Shown: piece by piece, positions 47,133-56,527 of the stretch | Numbering within the stretch: position 1 is the stretch's first letter | How the letters are laid out: the number at the start of each line of letters is the position of its first letter | Origin: Gimesia benthica | GTDB taxonomy: Bacteria; Planctomycetota; Planctomycetia; Planctomycetales; Planctomycetaceae | NCBI RefSeq assembly: GCF_009720525.1 | Contig: NZ_CP043930.1 | Location: 372,001-436,000 of the forward strand | Length of the DNA: 64,000 bases | Direction of reading: 5' to 3' | The notes under the pieces: model-generated | What the model was told of the DNA's origin: nothing | The model's database searches: none | The model's input: the letters and a program-made list of their open reading frames with translations, nothing else | Translations under genes and position numbers: made by a program

Positions 47133-48236
47133 TTAGCTGCACAATCGTGATAGTTCGCGGATGGATTCCAGCGCGTCATCCACGTCCGGCACCTGCACTC
47201 CCGGCTCGCGACCACTGTGGTCGCATTCTTCCAGCAGCAGCAGGTCTTCGTAATTTTCGTTGGCCATCAGTCGTCGACGGGCCCGGGCGCCGATCGTCCC
47301 CGACCGGATCAGGTGGGCCTCCATGTGATGTTCGATCAACCAGGCGGTTCGATCTGTAATAAATCCTTCCAGCGCCTGCAAGCCTGCCTCGACGTGATTC
47401 TTTGAATCGATGGCTTTGCCCACATCGTGCAGCAGTGCCGCAAGCTGAAATTCTTCGTCGTAAGGCAATTCGTCACAAGCCAGATCATAAACCTGCAGAC
47501 TGTGGTATAACGCATCCCCCTCGGGGTGATATTTCTTTGACTGCTTCACCGCAGCCAGAGGCAGGAGCAGCATACGGTAAATCTGGAACCGGTCCACACT
47601 CTCCTCGACTTCTGCCAGCCTTTGATCCAGATCGATACCGGGATAATCCTGCTCCAGCAGTTGTTCGAACTCGGGCAGGGTGGCTCGTTCAATCCGTTTC
47701 CCCGTAATCGAACATTTGAAGCCGTAACTCGATTTTTCTGTCGGATACAGCGTCAGCTCAACCGGATAGGTATCCTGCACATGAATGTGTGTAAACACGC
47801 GTTCTTCTCCGTGTTTCTTCACCGTCTTGTGCTCGACATGGTAAGGCGTTCCCTCTTCATCCAGCTGTGTCGTCACTGCTTCACAACTGTGCGAAAAGAC
47901 GTGGATATCAATATCCGATCCCTGCCGGATATGACCGGTGAGTGTACTGCCGATAATTTTGGGGTGAAACGCCTTGAAGAGTCGCAGATAACGCAGGGCC
48001 TGCAGCCGCATCGCCAGCAGGTTTTCGGTACGCGACTCCCCCTCGAATGTGCAGGCGAAACGCTGAATTTCGTCCCGGATTTCGCGGTTACTGGGAAGAT
48101 CGGCCGGTTTGACCCAGCCCTGGCAGACCTTGCGGGCTGCTTTCATTTTGGCACGATAGTACTCGGTTTCCTTACGGGAATACATCAGTCGGGCCGCCTC
48201 AAAGACGATCTGGCGGCGCATTTTGCTGGAATTCAT
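47133..48236 (-). CDS. Nucleotidyltransferase and HD-domain protein (CCA-adding/poly(A) polymerase-like)
   Basis: A 367-residue protein. Residues about 85-115 hold a pol-beta-type nucleotidyltransferase signature (GSTLTGHIRQGSDIDIHV), and residues about 265-300 an HD metal site (LAALLHDVGKAIDSKNHVEA). The layout resembles tRNA nucleotidyltransferase/poly(A) polymerase, but the protein lacks the full CCA-enzyme head signature and has a long N-terminal helical region. It could be a CCA-adding enzyme, or another nucleotidyltransferase-HD protein acting on RNA or nucleotides. The tRNA here lacks CCA, so some such enzyme is needed; that link is inference. Confidence 0.75.
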   Translation of the reverse strand: MNSSKMRRQIVFEAARLMYSRKETEYYRAKMKAARKVCQGWVKPADLPSNREIRDEIQRFACTFEGESRTENLLAMRLQALRYLRLFKAFHPKIIGSTLTGHIRQGSDIDIHVFSHSCEAVTTQLDEEGTPYHVEHKTVKKHGEERVFTHIHVQDTYPVELTLYPTEKSSYGFKCSITGKRIERATLPEFEQLLEQDYPGIDLDQRLAEVEESVDRFQIYRMLLLPLAAVKQSKKYHPEGDALYHSLQVYDLACDELPYDEEFQLAALLHDVGKAIDSKNHVEAGLQALEGFITDRTAWLIEHHMEAHLIRSGTIGARARRRLMANENYEDLLLLEECDHSGREPGVQVPDVDDALESIRELSRLCS

Positions 48237-48441
48237 TCAAAAATCGGTGAACTTTCTCACCGTCGAATCGAAGTCACGCTGATTGGAAGATTTTACGGTA
48301 TGACCTGACAGGCAGGTTCTTAGGGATTCTAGCCATCCTGCGACAAAAATCAATTTCGATTTATGAGAAACTGCCCACTTCGACGATTCATGACTCTGCC
48401 CGGGATCCATTTCAACCCGGAAATCACCCCCTGAAACGCCA

Positions 48442-48477
48442 GAAACCGGGGACCGCTGCTGCGCTGTCCCCGGTTTC
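48442..48477. terminator. Perfect 12-bp hairpin between two minus-strand genes
   Basis: GAAACCGGGGAC (48442-48453) / GTCCCCGGTTTC (48466-48477) with a 12-base loop. No U-run on the minus strand, so it may act by stalling or rho-dependent termination after the nine-gene cluster. Confidence 0.55.
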
Positions 48478-48496
48478 AGTTGTTTGTTCAACGAGA

Positions 48497-49927
48497 CTAA
48501 TCCCCGAGTGCCTCGCGGCGGGCCTGTTCGGTCAGCTGATGGACTTTCGCTGCCACCCGCTCTTCGACCGATTCTTTAAACGGACCGGGATAAGATGAGT
48601 AAATCATCGCCCGGGCGCCTTCATAGCCTCCCTCTTTCAGGACCCGCAGGCTGGGCAGGTAGCCGAACACATGGTTCGAATAGCCGGCAACCCAGACAAT
48701 CGGATCTGTCTCCCCCGCACCATGACCCGACTTCAGTTCTTTCTGGAAGCGATGCGAATAATCGACCACGGTCTCACCGCAGACCGCCACCAGTGTCAGG
48801 TCTTTTCCAAACTGAACCACCTGCAGCGGAAAAGCATATTCAGTCTGAATGCCGCCCCGTTCCTCCAGTTGTTCCAGCAGACGCGTCGCGTGACTGACTT
48901 CATACTTGTTGCCGCTATCTTTCTGCCTGAGCAGCTCTGCTTTGGTGGGGGGAGTCGCGAACTCCAGTTCCACATCTCCCATCGCCACGCCCAACGGACC
49001 ATGAATCAGGCGAGGCTGTTTGACAGAGATGGCCGTCTCAACCGCATTGGCCAGCGCCCGTCCGTGCTGCTTCGCCAGGTCGAGTGTCCGTCGCGGGTAA
49101 GGATTCTGATCCCCGCCACACCCCATCATGAACATCGCCACGGTCCCCGGGTGATCAGCTTGCAGATATTCCTGGGCATAACCCGCGTAGTCACCGCAGA
49201 ACTGGTAGAAACTGAGCGTCGTATTGTGACACGCATAACCGAACAGCACCGCCATCAGAGAACTGTCGGGCCGTTCGACCATCAGCACGGGCACCCGCTG
49301 ATCGACGGGACCTTGAGGATGCGGACTGTTGATCACACCGTTCTCGGTAGGCAGGCGGCGGTTCATCGAAAAACCGGCGCGTCCATACGAATACTTGAGC
49401 ACGGCTGGTTCCAGTTGGGGAAGGGCTTCCCCAATCGCAGCCACCAGTTTTCGCACCAGCTCCTGCGTGTAGACCCGCGCCTGGGCACCACGGTCGCCGC
49501 CCAGCCCCCGGCGGGAAGCTTTCTTTTCTCTCAGCTCCGGTCCGCAGTGCGTATGCGAGGCATTCATCAACAGTGCCGCCGCGGGAATCTGAAAATCTTC
49601 TTCCAGGCGGGCCGCAATCGGATCACGCAGAGCAGGGGTGATACCAATCAGGTCGGTCGTGATCATCACCAGTTTCTTGCCACGGCTGTCTTCCAGAATC
49701 AGCAGCTTGGCGTATAGATCGTGTACTTTCCCCTTGGAAGGTTCTGTGCGGGCTGCATAGCCAGCCATCCACATATCTTTCTCGGGAGTAATCACCACCG
49801 ACGCCGCTACGGCTTTCCATTCGGTCTGCTGTTTCGCTTCGGCTGCTGACAGGAGACAATTCTCCCCGACCGTCACGGTTCCCATCAGAATCAGGACCAA
49901 CAGATAGCGGTGTATTTTATTCTTCAT
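48497..49927 (-). CDS. Secreted neutral/alkaline ceramidase-like protein (paralogue 2)
   Basis: A 476-residue exported protein related to the one at 32912-34297. Signal peptide about 1-27. Core motifs: VITPEKDMWMAGYAART, MITTDLIGITPAL, NASHTHCGPEL (the HxH zinc site, like STHSH in the paralogue), FGYACHNTTLS and GDYAGYAQEYL, and VFGYLPSLRVLKEGGYE near the end. The start has AGGGAGATC upstream. It is the last of nine minus-strand genes and lies 42 bases after the MoeB-like gene. Ceramide or another amide is the likely substrate class; actual substrate unknown. Confidence 0.88.
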   Translation of the reverse strand: MKNKIHRYLLVLILMGTVTVGENCLLSAAEAKQQTEWKAVAASVVITPEKDMWMAGYAARTEPSKGKVHDLYAKLLILEDSRGKKLVMITTDLIGITPALRDPIAARLEEDFQIPAAALLMNASHTHCGPELREKKASRRGLGGDRGAQARVYTQELVRKLVAAIGEALPQLEPAVLKYSYGRAGFSMNRRLPTENGVINSPHPQGPVDQRVPVLMVERPDSSLMAVLFGYACHNTTLSFYQFCGDYAGYAQEYLQADHPGTVAMFMMGCGGDQNPYPRRTLDLAKQHGRALANAVETAISVKQPRLIHGPLGVAMGDVELEFATPPTKAELLRQKDSGNKYEVSHATRLLEQLEERGGIQTEYAFPLQVVQFGKDLTLVAVCGETVVDYSHRFQKELKSGHGAGETDPIVWVAGYSNHVFGYLPSLRVLKEGGYEGARAMIYSSYPGPFKESVEERVAAKVHQLTEQARREALGD

Positions 49928-49969
49928 CGGATCTCCCTGCAGTATTTATCAAATGTATTGGAAGTGGAG

Positions 49970-50722
49970 TCAGGCTCCACAGACCGGGCAATCGGAACGG
50001 CGCTGAATCCGGTTGCGGTGAAATGTCATGTCGCGCAGATCAAACATCAGCAGTTGATTGGCCAGTGTCTCTCCAAACCCGGCGAGTACCTTGATGGCCT
50101 CCATCGCGGCCATGCAACCCACGGTTCCCGAAACCGCACCAAACACGGGAAACTCCCGTTTCCAGGCCGGGGGATCATCGGGATACAGACAGGCCAGGCA
50201 CCCGGTCTGACCGGGTAGAAAGGTCGTGATTTGTGCTTCGAGGTCGTACATCGCGCACTCGATCAGTGGTTTCTGCTGCAGAACGGACTGCCGATTCATG
50301 GCATATCGCTCGGGGAACAGCGGTGCACAGTCGACGATCAGATCTACCTGATCCACAATCGCCGCTGCATTCTCTTCCGAAATATTTTCCTGAATCGCCA
50401 CCGTCTCCAGCCGTGGATTCAGTTCCTTCAAACGCCGCTCTGCGGATTCAACGCGTGGCTTTCCCAGCCAGTCATGCGTCATCAACAGCTGCCGGTTCAA
50501 GTCGCTCGGTTTTACATTCCCGGCATGAGCCAGGACCAGCTTGCCGACTCCCGCAGCCGCCAGTTCGTAAGCCACAACACTCCCCAGACCGCCACAACGT
50601 GAAACCAGCACCGACGCATTCTTCAGCTTCTCCTGCCCGGCTTCGCCGAACTCGGGCACCCAGATCTGCCACTCGTAAACGGCTCGTTCTTCATCTGTCA
50701 GGGGAGCGAAACCAGACATCAT
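49970..50722 (-). CDS. moeB: MoeB/ThiF-like E1-type adenylyltransferase
   Basis: A 250-residue sulfur-carrier-activating enzyme. Nucleotide site RCGGLGSVVAYELAAAGVG, then LAHAGNVKPSDLNRQLL, where the R of NRQ contacts ATP. Zinc-binding cysteines CLACLY and the C-terminal CPVC are present. MoeB/ThiF enzymes adenylate the C-terminal Gly of MoaD/ThiS. The partner MoaD-like gene lies just upstream (gap 48 bases). Two adjacent ATGs (50722 and 50719) fit; AAGGAG is better spaced for 50719. It could charge MoaD for molybdopterin or tungstopterin synthesis. Confidence 0.9.
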   Translation of the reverse strand: MMSGFAPLTDEERAVYEWQIWVPEFGEAGQEKLKNASVLVSRCGGLGSVVAYELAAAGVGKLVLAHAGNVKPSDLNRQLLMTHDWLGKPRVESAERRLKELNPRLETVAIQENISEENAAAIVDQVDLIVDCAPLFPERYAMNRQSVLQQKPLIECAMYDLEAQITTFLPGQTGCLACLYPDDPPAWKREFPVFGAVSGTVGCMAAMEAIKVLAGFGETLANQLLMFDLRDMTFHRNRIQRRSDCPVCGA

Positions 50723-50770
50723 GTCTCCTTCAGGCTGAATTGCGTGAGGTCAGTTAAAAAGACGAGGATA

Positions 50771-51049
50771 TCATCCTCCAGAGATCGGGGAAAGGATCGT
50801 AACGCTGTGATGCGGTTCGAGCGTCAGCGGTTCATCCCACAGCACCTGTTCATTGGATACAAACAACAGCATGGAAGGATGCAGGGCCTCGCCGGCAGGG
50901 AACAGCAGTGGCTTCAATGAATCGGCCCGTGACTCAGCCACGGTTTTGACCAGCTCCTGCAGCGTCGTGCCTGCGGGGACTTCGAATTCTTCTCTTCCAA
51001 CGCCAGCCGCTTTTTTGACCTGGGCTGTATATTCGACCGCAATTTTCAT
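50771..51049 (-). CDS. moaD: MoaD/ThiS-like sulfur-carrier protein
   Basis: A 92-residue ubiquitin-fold protein: MKIAVEYTAQVKKAAGVG.., GTTLQELVKTVAESR, then the hydrophobic core and the end SVTILSPISGG with the diagnostic C-terminal Gly-Gly that is thiocarboxylated. Its ATG lies one base after the stop of the ABC ATPase gene (51051). In the molybdenum cofactor pathway MoaD carries sulfur to molybdopterin synthase. The coupling to a molybdate-type transporter fits that role. Confidence 0.9.
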   Translation of the reverse strand: MKIAVEYTAQVKKAAGVGREEFEVPAGTTLQELVKTVAESRADSLKPLLFPAGEALHPSMLLFVSNEQVLWDEPLTLEPHHSVTILSPISGG

Positions 51050-51050
51050 G

Positions 51051-51767
51051 TTAGTGAGCTCTCGTGTCAGCTGTAGTTTCAGAAGGTTCCGTGGTCGGGC
51101 TGGTGACGGTTTTCTTCGGATTTCCGCCGGGCAGCATACTCAGCTTACCATTGTTGATCGTCAATTTCACATCCCCCAGCCGATCTGATTCGGAGATATT
51201 ATGAGTGATATGCAACGCCGTCACACCGGTCACGTGCTGAACATTGATCAACAGATCACAGATTTCCCCGCGCGTATCTTCATCCAGTGCACTCAAGGGT
51301 TCATCCAGACACAGAATCGCGGGGCGGGCCGCAAGCGCGCGTCCCAGCGCCACCCGTTGTATCTCTCCACCGCTTAAACCGTGAGGTGTCCGGTTCAACA
51401 GTCCGGTGATCCCCAGCAGGTTCGCCAGTTCATCGACACGTTCGTCAATCTCACGTTGCTTCCACTTCCGGATTTCCAAAGCGAATGCCAGATTATCTTT
51501 AACCGTCATCGTATGGAACAGCACACCTTCCTGAGGTACATACCCGATCTCACGCTCAGCCGGTTTGGCATGAGTCATGTCTTTACCATTCAGGATGACT
51601 TCACCGGACTCGACCTTCTTCAGGCCGCAGATCGTCTCCAGAATGGTCGTCTTCCCGCTCCCCGTTTTCCCCATCAGCACGGCGTAATGCCCCTGAGGAA
51701 TTTCAAAGCTGACGTCGTTCAGCCGGAAGTCACCCACTTGTACACAAAGGTTTTTTACCGAAATCAT
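51051..51767 (-). CDS. modC: ABC transporter ATPase (molybdate/tungstate-type, ModC/WtpC-like)
   Basis: A 238-residue ATPase with Walker A GKTGSGKTT, Q-loop VPQEGVLF, signature HGLSGGEIQRVALGRA, Walker B ILCLDEPLSALD and H-loop LHITHNISE. The short length means it lacks the C-terminal MOP (TOBE) domain of full ModC, though a Thr-rich tail is present. It is positioned with the permease (gap 83 bases) and the binding protein, so it energises uptake of molybdate, tungstate or a similar anion. Confidence 0.9.
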   Translation of the reverse strand: MISVKNLCVQVGDFRLNDVSFEIPQGHYAVLMGKTGSGKTTILETICGLKKVESGEVILNGKDMTHAKPAEREIGYVPQEGVLFHTMTVKDNLAFALEIRKWKQREIDERVDELANLLGITGLLNRTPHGLSGGEIQRVALGRALAARPAILCLDEPLSALDEDTRGEICDLLINVQHVTGVTALHITHNISESDRLGDVKLTINNGKLSMLPGGNPKKTVTSPTTEPSETTADTRAH

Positions 51768-51850
51768 ATTTCAACTTATCGGGCGACCAGTGCCGCCGGT
51801 TTTCAGATCGTTTTTCCAGTCGCGGTGCAGTCTACCGCCATATTTTATAT

Positions 51851-52804
51851 TTATATCGCCGCCGAGCGTGTCAGACCAAACATGCGGGCAATCACCAGCA
51901 CGATCAGGGCGGAAACGACCATAATCAGTGAAGCGGCTACGGCCCCCTCGATATTCCCCACGGTCAGTTCCAGAAACACGGTTGTCGGCAGCACCTCGGT
52001 TTTCATCCGGGTCGCCCCCGAGAAGATCAGAATCGGGCCAAATTCTCCCAGCGAGCGGGCCCACGCCAGGGTCGCTGCAGCCAGCAAACCCCGATAAGCC
52101 TGCGGAAAGACGACCCGCCAGAAAGCCTGCCCCCGGTTGCATCCCAGGGTCAACGCTACCTGTTCATAGCGAGGACCAATCTGGTCGAAAGTGACCCGCA
52201 TCGTACGGACGGCAAAGGCACACGCCACCATGAACTGTGCAAGAATGATACTCGGAATTTCGTACGTCACCCCGATGGCCCGCCCAAACAGCACTTTCGT
52301 GATCTTGCGGATCAACTCATCCAGTGACTGTGTCTGGCCCGCGACGGCCGCTGCAGCCGCCTTGTCGTACACAATGCCAGACTTCGCCGCCACCATTTCA
52401 TTCAGCCATTCAAACTCAGGTAACTGGATCTGAAACAGAATCAACAGACAAAGCCCAATAACCAGAGGTGGGAGCACGATCGGAATATCCAGAATCGCGT
52501 CAATCAGGGTCTTCCCCGGAAACTGATGCCGCGACATCAGGTAGCCGATGGGTACCGAGACCCAGAGCGAAAGCACGGTCGTAATTGCACAGGAAACCAG
52601 GCTCAACCAGATCGCATAGCGGATTTCCGGCTTCTGAAACGACCGCATAATATGACCGGGAGTCGTATACGTCGTCTCCGCGGCCAGCATCGCCACGATC
52701 AACAGAATGTAAACGGCACTGACGGCCACAAACACGGCATAAAAGGGGAGATCAGAACGCGACTTCCATGTGCGAGGAGCTTCTTCAGAATTCGACGCAC
52801 TCAT
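51851..52804 (-). CDS. modB: ABC transporter permease (ModB/WtpB-like)
   Basis: A 317-residue membrane protein with about six hydrophobic segments and the cytoplasmic EAA-type loop EQVALTLGCNRGQAFWRVVF that docks the ATPase. The TM arrangement (AIWLSLVSCAITTVLSLWVSV, PIVLPPLVIGLCLLILF) fits the ModB/WtpB type. An Ala/Gln-rich insert (about residues 135-180, AAAAAVAGQTQSLDELI) is unusual. It overlaps the binding-protein gene by 4 bases (52801-52804). Confidence 0.9.
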   Translation of the reverse strand: MSASNSEEAPRTWKSRSDLPFYAVFVAVSAVYILLIVAMLAAETTYTTPGHIMRSFQKPEIRYAIWLSLVSCAITTVLSLWVSVPIGYLMSRHQFPGKTLIDAILDIPIVLPPLVIGLCLLILFQIQLPEFEWLNEMVAAKSGIVYDKAAAAAVAGQTQSLDELIRKITKVLFGRAIGVTYEIPSIILAQFMVACAFAVRTMRVTFDQIGPRYEQVALTLGCNRGQAFWRVVFPQAYRGLLAAATLAWARSLGEFGPILIFSGATRMKTEVLPTTVFLELTVGNIEGAVAASLIMVVSALIVLVIARMFGLTRSAAI

Positions 52805-54453
52805 AGTGACTCCGGTGTAATCCGCCAGCGGAAGCCGATCGATTCGAAAATGCCGCGCGAAGGATTGGAAGTCAGTTTATCCACCAGACGCTGCATCAGA
52901 TTCGGATAATCGGTCGTTTTCAGAATTGCAATCGGCTGTTCAGCCAGGGGATCTCCCTCTTTGATTTCAATGATGTCGACCTTGTCTTTGACGTAAGGCA
53001 GATTCGCCCGGTAGACAATCGCAGCATCAAGCGAGCCGGTACGCAGCTGATTGACCAGCAGATCTGCGGTCGGCGTATTGGTTTTCACATTGGGCTGTAC
53101 GAGGTCATACAGATTTTGATCATCCTTTTTCAGGGAAATCAGCAGCTTTTTCGTCAATGCGCCCAGGGCACTCTGCTCGTGGTGCGCCAGGCCGACGCGA
53201 ACATCTTTACCAACCAGATCAAAGATGGACTTGATCTGCTTCGGGTTTCCTTTTTCGACAATTACAACCATATCAGTTTCCGCAACAGTCAGGGGGATGC
53301 TGAACTTGGGCTGCACCTGCACCATGTAAGAAGTATCACAGGCGAAGTATGCATCGGGACGTTGACCGCTGTTGATCTGCCCCACCAGGATGCCACAGCC
53401 ATTAAAGACCGTATTGATTGTCACCCCTTCGCGCTCTTCGAACTCTTTGAGCGTATCCTGAATCGCCAGCCGGTTCACACCGCCGCTGAACAGCAGAATG
53501 GTCGGATGCGGATCCCATTTATCGCCTTTAACCGTCTCGTAACCCAGCTCCGCAAACGCTTTCTGACCCTTTTCAGGCGCCTGCAGATAGCGGGCAAACA
53601 TCAGCGCTTCCCGGGGCTTTTCCGTAGAGGTCAACACGCCCACGGTTACATTCTTCATCGCTTCGGTGAACTCGGGAATATCCACCAGGTCTGCTTTTTC
53701 CGGATGCTGATTTACGGTCGCATCCCAGACAATCGCGGCATCAACGGCCCCCAGCAGCACATCAGTGGCAATTTCTGACACCGTCGGTTTGAACACCCGG
53801 GCTGACTTGGAAAGGGGTTCCCATTTACCGTGTTGCGTAAGGATCTTTTTGGTCAATTTCCCAATCGAAGCGGCATCGGGGTTCGCCAGGGCCACGGTGA
53901 CATTCTCTTTGAGCAGGTCATCGATCGACTTGATACCCTTAGGATTCCCTTTCTGCACCATGATCACCGGATGCATCCGGGCCACGCTCACAGCTTCATC
54001 GACCAGCCCTTTTTCACGGGCAATCTCGATGTAGCTGGTATCGGCTGCCAGGTAGAGGTCTCCTTTTTTCGCCACCTGCAGATTACTGAGGAGGGTACCA
54101 GACCCGCCGTACTGCAGGTGAACCGGCATGCCAAATTCTTCTTCTGCAAATTGTGCTGCCATCGCAGCGACCGGCGGTTTGATCCCCGCGGCACAGTACA
54201 TCACCAGGGCATTCTCTTCTTCCGGATCAGCAGCAGAGTCACCACTTTCGGATTCGTCTGTCTGTGAACTGGATGAGTCTGTCTTTGCTGTAGACGATGA
54301 AGGAGTATCTTTAGGCGGCGTATAAACCAGCAGGACCAGCATGATGACCAGAAAGACGACCGAGCCGCCGGCGATCACCAGGCCTGACACTTTTCCGCTG
54401 CGGCCTGTTTGAGAGCAGACCTGAATTCGGGGCTGAGGAGCGGGATGTTTCAT
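52801..54453 (-). CDS. Membrane-anchored substrate-binding protein with two tandem ModA-like domains
   Basis: A 550-residue chain, roughly twice the length of a normal ModA. Residues about 23-46 are a transmembrane segment (VIAGGSVVFLVIMLVLLVY), then a Ser/Glu-rich linker, then two type-2 periplasmic-binding domains: about 75-315 (MYCAAGIKPPVAAMAAQF, QYGGSGTLLSNLQ, GDLYLAADTSYIEIA) and about 317-545 (LLFSGGVNRLAIQDTLKEF, FNGCGILVGQINSGQRPDAY, FACDTSYM). Corresponding stretches are clearly related (VIMVQKGNPKGIKSIDDLL vs MVVIVEKGNPKQIKSIFDL), so the domains arose by duplication. It probably binds oxyanions for the adjacent permease. Confidence 0.9.
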   Translation of the reverse strand: MKHPAPQPRIQVCSQTGRSGKVSGLVIAGGSVVFLVIMLVLLVYTPPKDTPSSSTAKTDSSSSQTDESESGDSAADPEEENALVMYCAAGIKPPVAAMAAQFAEEEFGMPVHLQYGGSGTLLSNLQVAKKGDLYLAADTSYIEIAREKGLVDEAVSVARMHPVIMVQKGNPKGIKSIDDLLKENVTVALANPDAASIGKLTKKILTQHGKWEPLSKSARVFKPTVSEIATDVLLGAVDAAIVWDATVNQHPEKADLVDIPEFTEAMKNVTVGVLTSTEKPREALMFARYLQAPEKGQKAFAELGYETVKGDKWDPHPTILLFSGGVNRLAIQDTLKEFEEREGVTINTVFNGCGILVGQINSGQRPDAYFACDTSYMVQVQPKFSIPLTVAETDMVVIVEKGNPKQIKSIFDLVGKDVRVGLAHHEQSALGALTKKLLISLKKDDQNLYDLVQPNVKTNTPTADLLVNQLRTGSLDAAIVYRANLPYVKDKVDIIEIKEGDPLAEQPIAILKTTDYPNLMQRLVDKLTSNPSRGIFESIGFRWRITPESL

Positions 54454-54490
54454 TCTCTTGTCCTGTATACTGACTGAGCAAAATTGATTC

Positions 54491-55180
54491 TCAGGAGTTG
54501 ACTAACGATTCTGATTCTTGAGGAGTAACGAGGCGACCATCCCTGATCCCCAGCACGCGTTGCGCCGACTGTACTGCCTGGTCATCGTGCGAGACCATCA
54601 GTACGCAACCACCATCGGCGGCAAACTGACTGAGTGCGTTCAATACGATCGTGGAGTTCTCGCTGTCCAGGTTGCCTGTCGGCTCATCTGCCAGCAGAAT
54701 TTTCGGCTGATGAAACAGGGCGCGGGCCAGAGCGACCCGCTGCTTTTCCCCGGTACTCAACTGGGCCGGGGTATGATGCAGACGCTGTTCCAGGCCAAAT
54801 TGTTCAATCAATGCACGGGCGCGCTCCCGGGCCTGACTCCGATTTGATGCCAGGGCCGGCGTTAAGACGTTGTCCAGCACATTCAAGTAAGGCACAAGGT
54901 GGAACTGCTGAAATACAAAGCCCAGATGCTGTGAACGAAAACGGGCTCGTTGATCACTCGAAAGACGATACGGGTTAGTCCCTTCGACCAGTACCTGACC
55001 GGAATCGGGGCTGAGCAGTCCCCCCGCCATCAGCAGGAGCGTCGACTTACCACAGCCGCTGGGTCCCTGAATCGCGACGAACTCAGTCGCATCGACGGTC
55101 AGGCTCACACCGTCCACTGCCTGGACACGGCCCGGACCGGACTTGAATGATTTCGACAGTTGTTCCAGTTCAAGTAACAT
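54491..55180 (-). CDS. ABC transporter ATPase (LolD/MacB type)
   Basis: A 229-residue ATPase: Walker A GPSGCGKST, Q-loop VFQQFHLVPYLNVLDN, signature LSTGEKQRVALARA, Walker B ILLADEPTGNLDSEN and H-loop VLMVSHDDQAV. The ADEPTGNLDS signature and length match the LolD/MacB/FtsE family that works with FtsX-type permeases and extracts or moves lipoproteins or other periplasmic substrates. The next gene upstream is exactly such a permease (gap 10 bases). Confidence 0.92.
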   Translation of the reverse strand: MLLELEQLSKSFKSGPGRVQAVDGVSLTVDATEFVAIQGPSGCGKSTLLLMAGGLLSPDSGQVLVEGTNPYRLSSDQRARFRSQHLGFVFQQFHLVPYLNVLDNVLTPALASNRSQARERARALIEQFGLEQRLHHTPAQLSTGEKQRVALARALFHQPKILLADEPTGNLDSENSTIVLNALSQFAADGGCVLMVSHDDQAVQSAQRVLGIRDGRLVTPQESESLVNS

Positions 55181-55190
55181 CGTGATGTAA

Positions 55191-56471
55191 TCATCCTTCC
55201 TGGAGAATGGTGGCAGGATCCTGGCGGGCCGCCAGCAGGGCAGGGATCCAGCTGGAGAGACTGGACAGCAGGGGGGCGAACACCAGGCTCAACAGTAACC
55301 AGCGTCCCGAAAAGAGGACCTGCGCCGGATCTGCAGCCGCAGGCAGGTCACCCCAGGTAACGCCGATCCAGTAGCCCAGAAAATAGCCGATCAACGCCCC
55401 CACGAGGCCGATCAGCAGTGCTTTGATGATGAAGATTCCGAAGACCTGGGAGGAACGCACGCCGATCGCCCGCAGAATTCCGATCTCGGTCGCTCGACGG
55501 CGAACATTTTCCAGAGAAAGGAAACCAATCCAGGCACCGCAGCCCAGCACCACAAGAGGCACCAGGATCGCTGCAAAACTGGCATGCCGTTCGATCAGTT
55601 TAATTCGATTCGCTTTTTCCTGCTCCAGTGAAGCGACCGCGTTCGCAGCCGCTGTGTTGCGTGCTTCGGCCCGGGCCAGAGCAGGAGGGCCACGTTCGAT
55701 AATCTGGGTACCGGGCAGAATCTCAGCCACGTCCTTGCGGATTTCTGCAACCCGGTCTTCAGTAGCACAGTTACATTCCAGCGCCAGAATGGCATTCAGC
55801 AGATTTTCCATGCCCAGCAGTTGCTGCGCTTCTTTGAGATTGATCCAGACGGTACTGTCATCAGCGTTTCCCCGTTCGGGGAAAACTTTGGCGACCTTGA
55901 AACCTTTGCCCATCAGCTGGACTTCGTCGCCCGCTTTGAGACCGGTTTTCTTCTGCACCTGGTATCCCAGCACCATTGCCCCTGCAGGCACGGGTTGCTG
56001 CAGTGGTTTCTTCAGAGCCCGATGCAACTGGGGCACTTCACCGCGGGTGCCGGTGAGAATGATATCCAGTTCCTTTTCGGGCCAGGTCACTTTCTTCGCC
56101 ACCATCGGCAGCATGTGGTTGATGGTGACAATTTTAGATTCGGACAGTTTCCGCATATTGTCTTCGGGCATCGTTCCCGAGACGACGCCGGTCAGGTGAA
56201 ACTCTTCCAGGTCCTGGTCGGCAGGGAGGATCAGAATATTAAATCCGAGCCCCTTGGTAATCTTCCGCATCGCATCGTTCAGTTCGGCTCCTGCCTGCTT
56301 CACCTCATCTTCCTTCTGTTGCAGAATCAGTGCGGTCTGAATTTCGTCCGCCTGCAATAGAGTCAGGGCGGCAATCAGACAGCCGACCGCGACGATCACC
56401 GACAGCAGCCCCAGCAGAAAATTCATTTTCCGGTGCTGCATTTCCTGAAGAATCAGATGAAAAATTGACAT
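55191..56471 (-). CDS. FtsX/LolC/MacB-type ABC permease
   Basis: A 426-residue permease with one N-terminal TM helix (NFLLGLLSVIVAVGCLIAAL), a large periplasmic domain (about residues 45-300), and three C-terminal TM helices (about 305-415). This is the 1+3 topology of mechanotransmission-type FtsX/LolC/MacB permeases. The loop ATEIGILRAIGVRSSQVFGI between the helices is typical of the family. No lipoprotein-release-specific motif is clear. Its partner ATPase follows directly. The substrate may be supplied by the preceding gene's product, since the three are tightly packed. Confidence 0.9.
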   Translation of the reverse strand: MSIFHLILQEMQHRKMNFLLGLLSVIVAVGCLIAALTLLQADEIQTALILQQKEDEVKQAGAELNDAMRKITKGLGFNILILPADQDLEEFHLTGVVSGTMPEDNMRKLSESKIVTINHMLPMVAKKVTWPEKELDIILTGTRGEVPQLHRALKKPLQQPVPAGAMVLGYQVQKKTGLKAGDEVQLMGKGFKVAKVFPERGNADDSTVWINLKEAQQLLGMENLLNAILALECNCATEDRVAEIRKDVAEILPGTQIIERGPPALARAEARNTAAANAVASLEQEKANRIKLIERHASFAAILVPLVVLGCGAWIGFLSLENVRRRATEIGILRAIGVRSSQVFGIFIIKALLIGLVGALIGYFLGYWIGVTWGDLPAAADPAQVLFSGRWLLLSLVFAPLLSSLSSWIPALLAARQDPATILQEG

Positions 56472-56527
56472 AATGCCCGCTCTTGATTTCCTGATGGAGT
56501 GAGGGATTCAGATACAGATCTGAAATT

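Noticed and set aside
51771..52142. Minus-strand frame between the ATPase and permease genes
   Set aside because: It lies in a different frame within the permease gene, which has a full EAA loop; Gly/Arg-rich composition.
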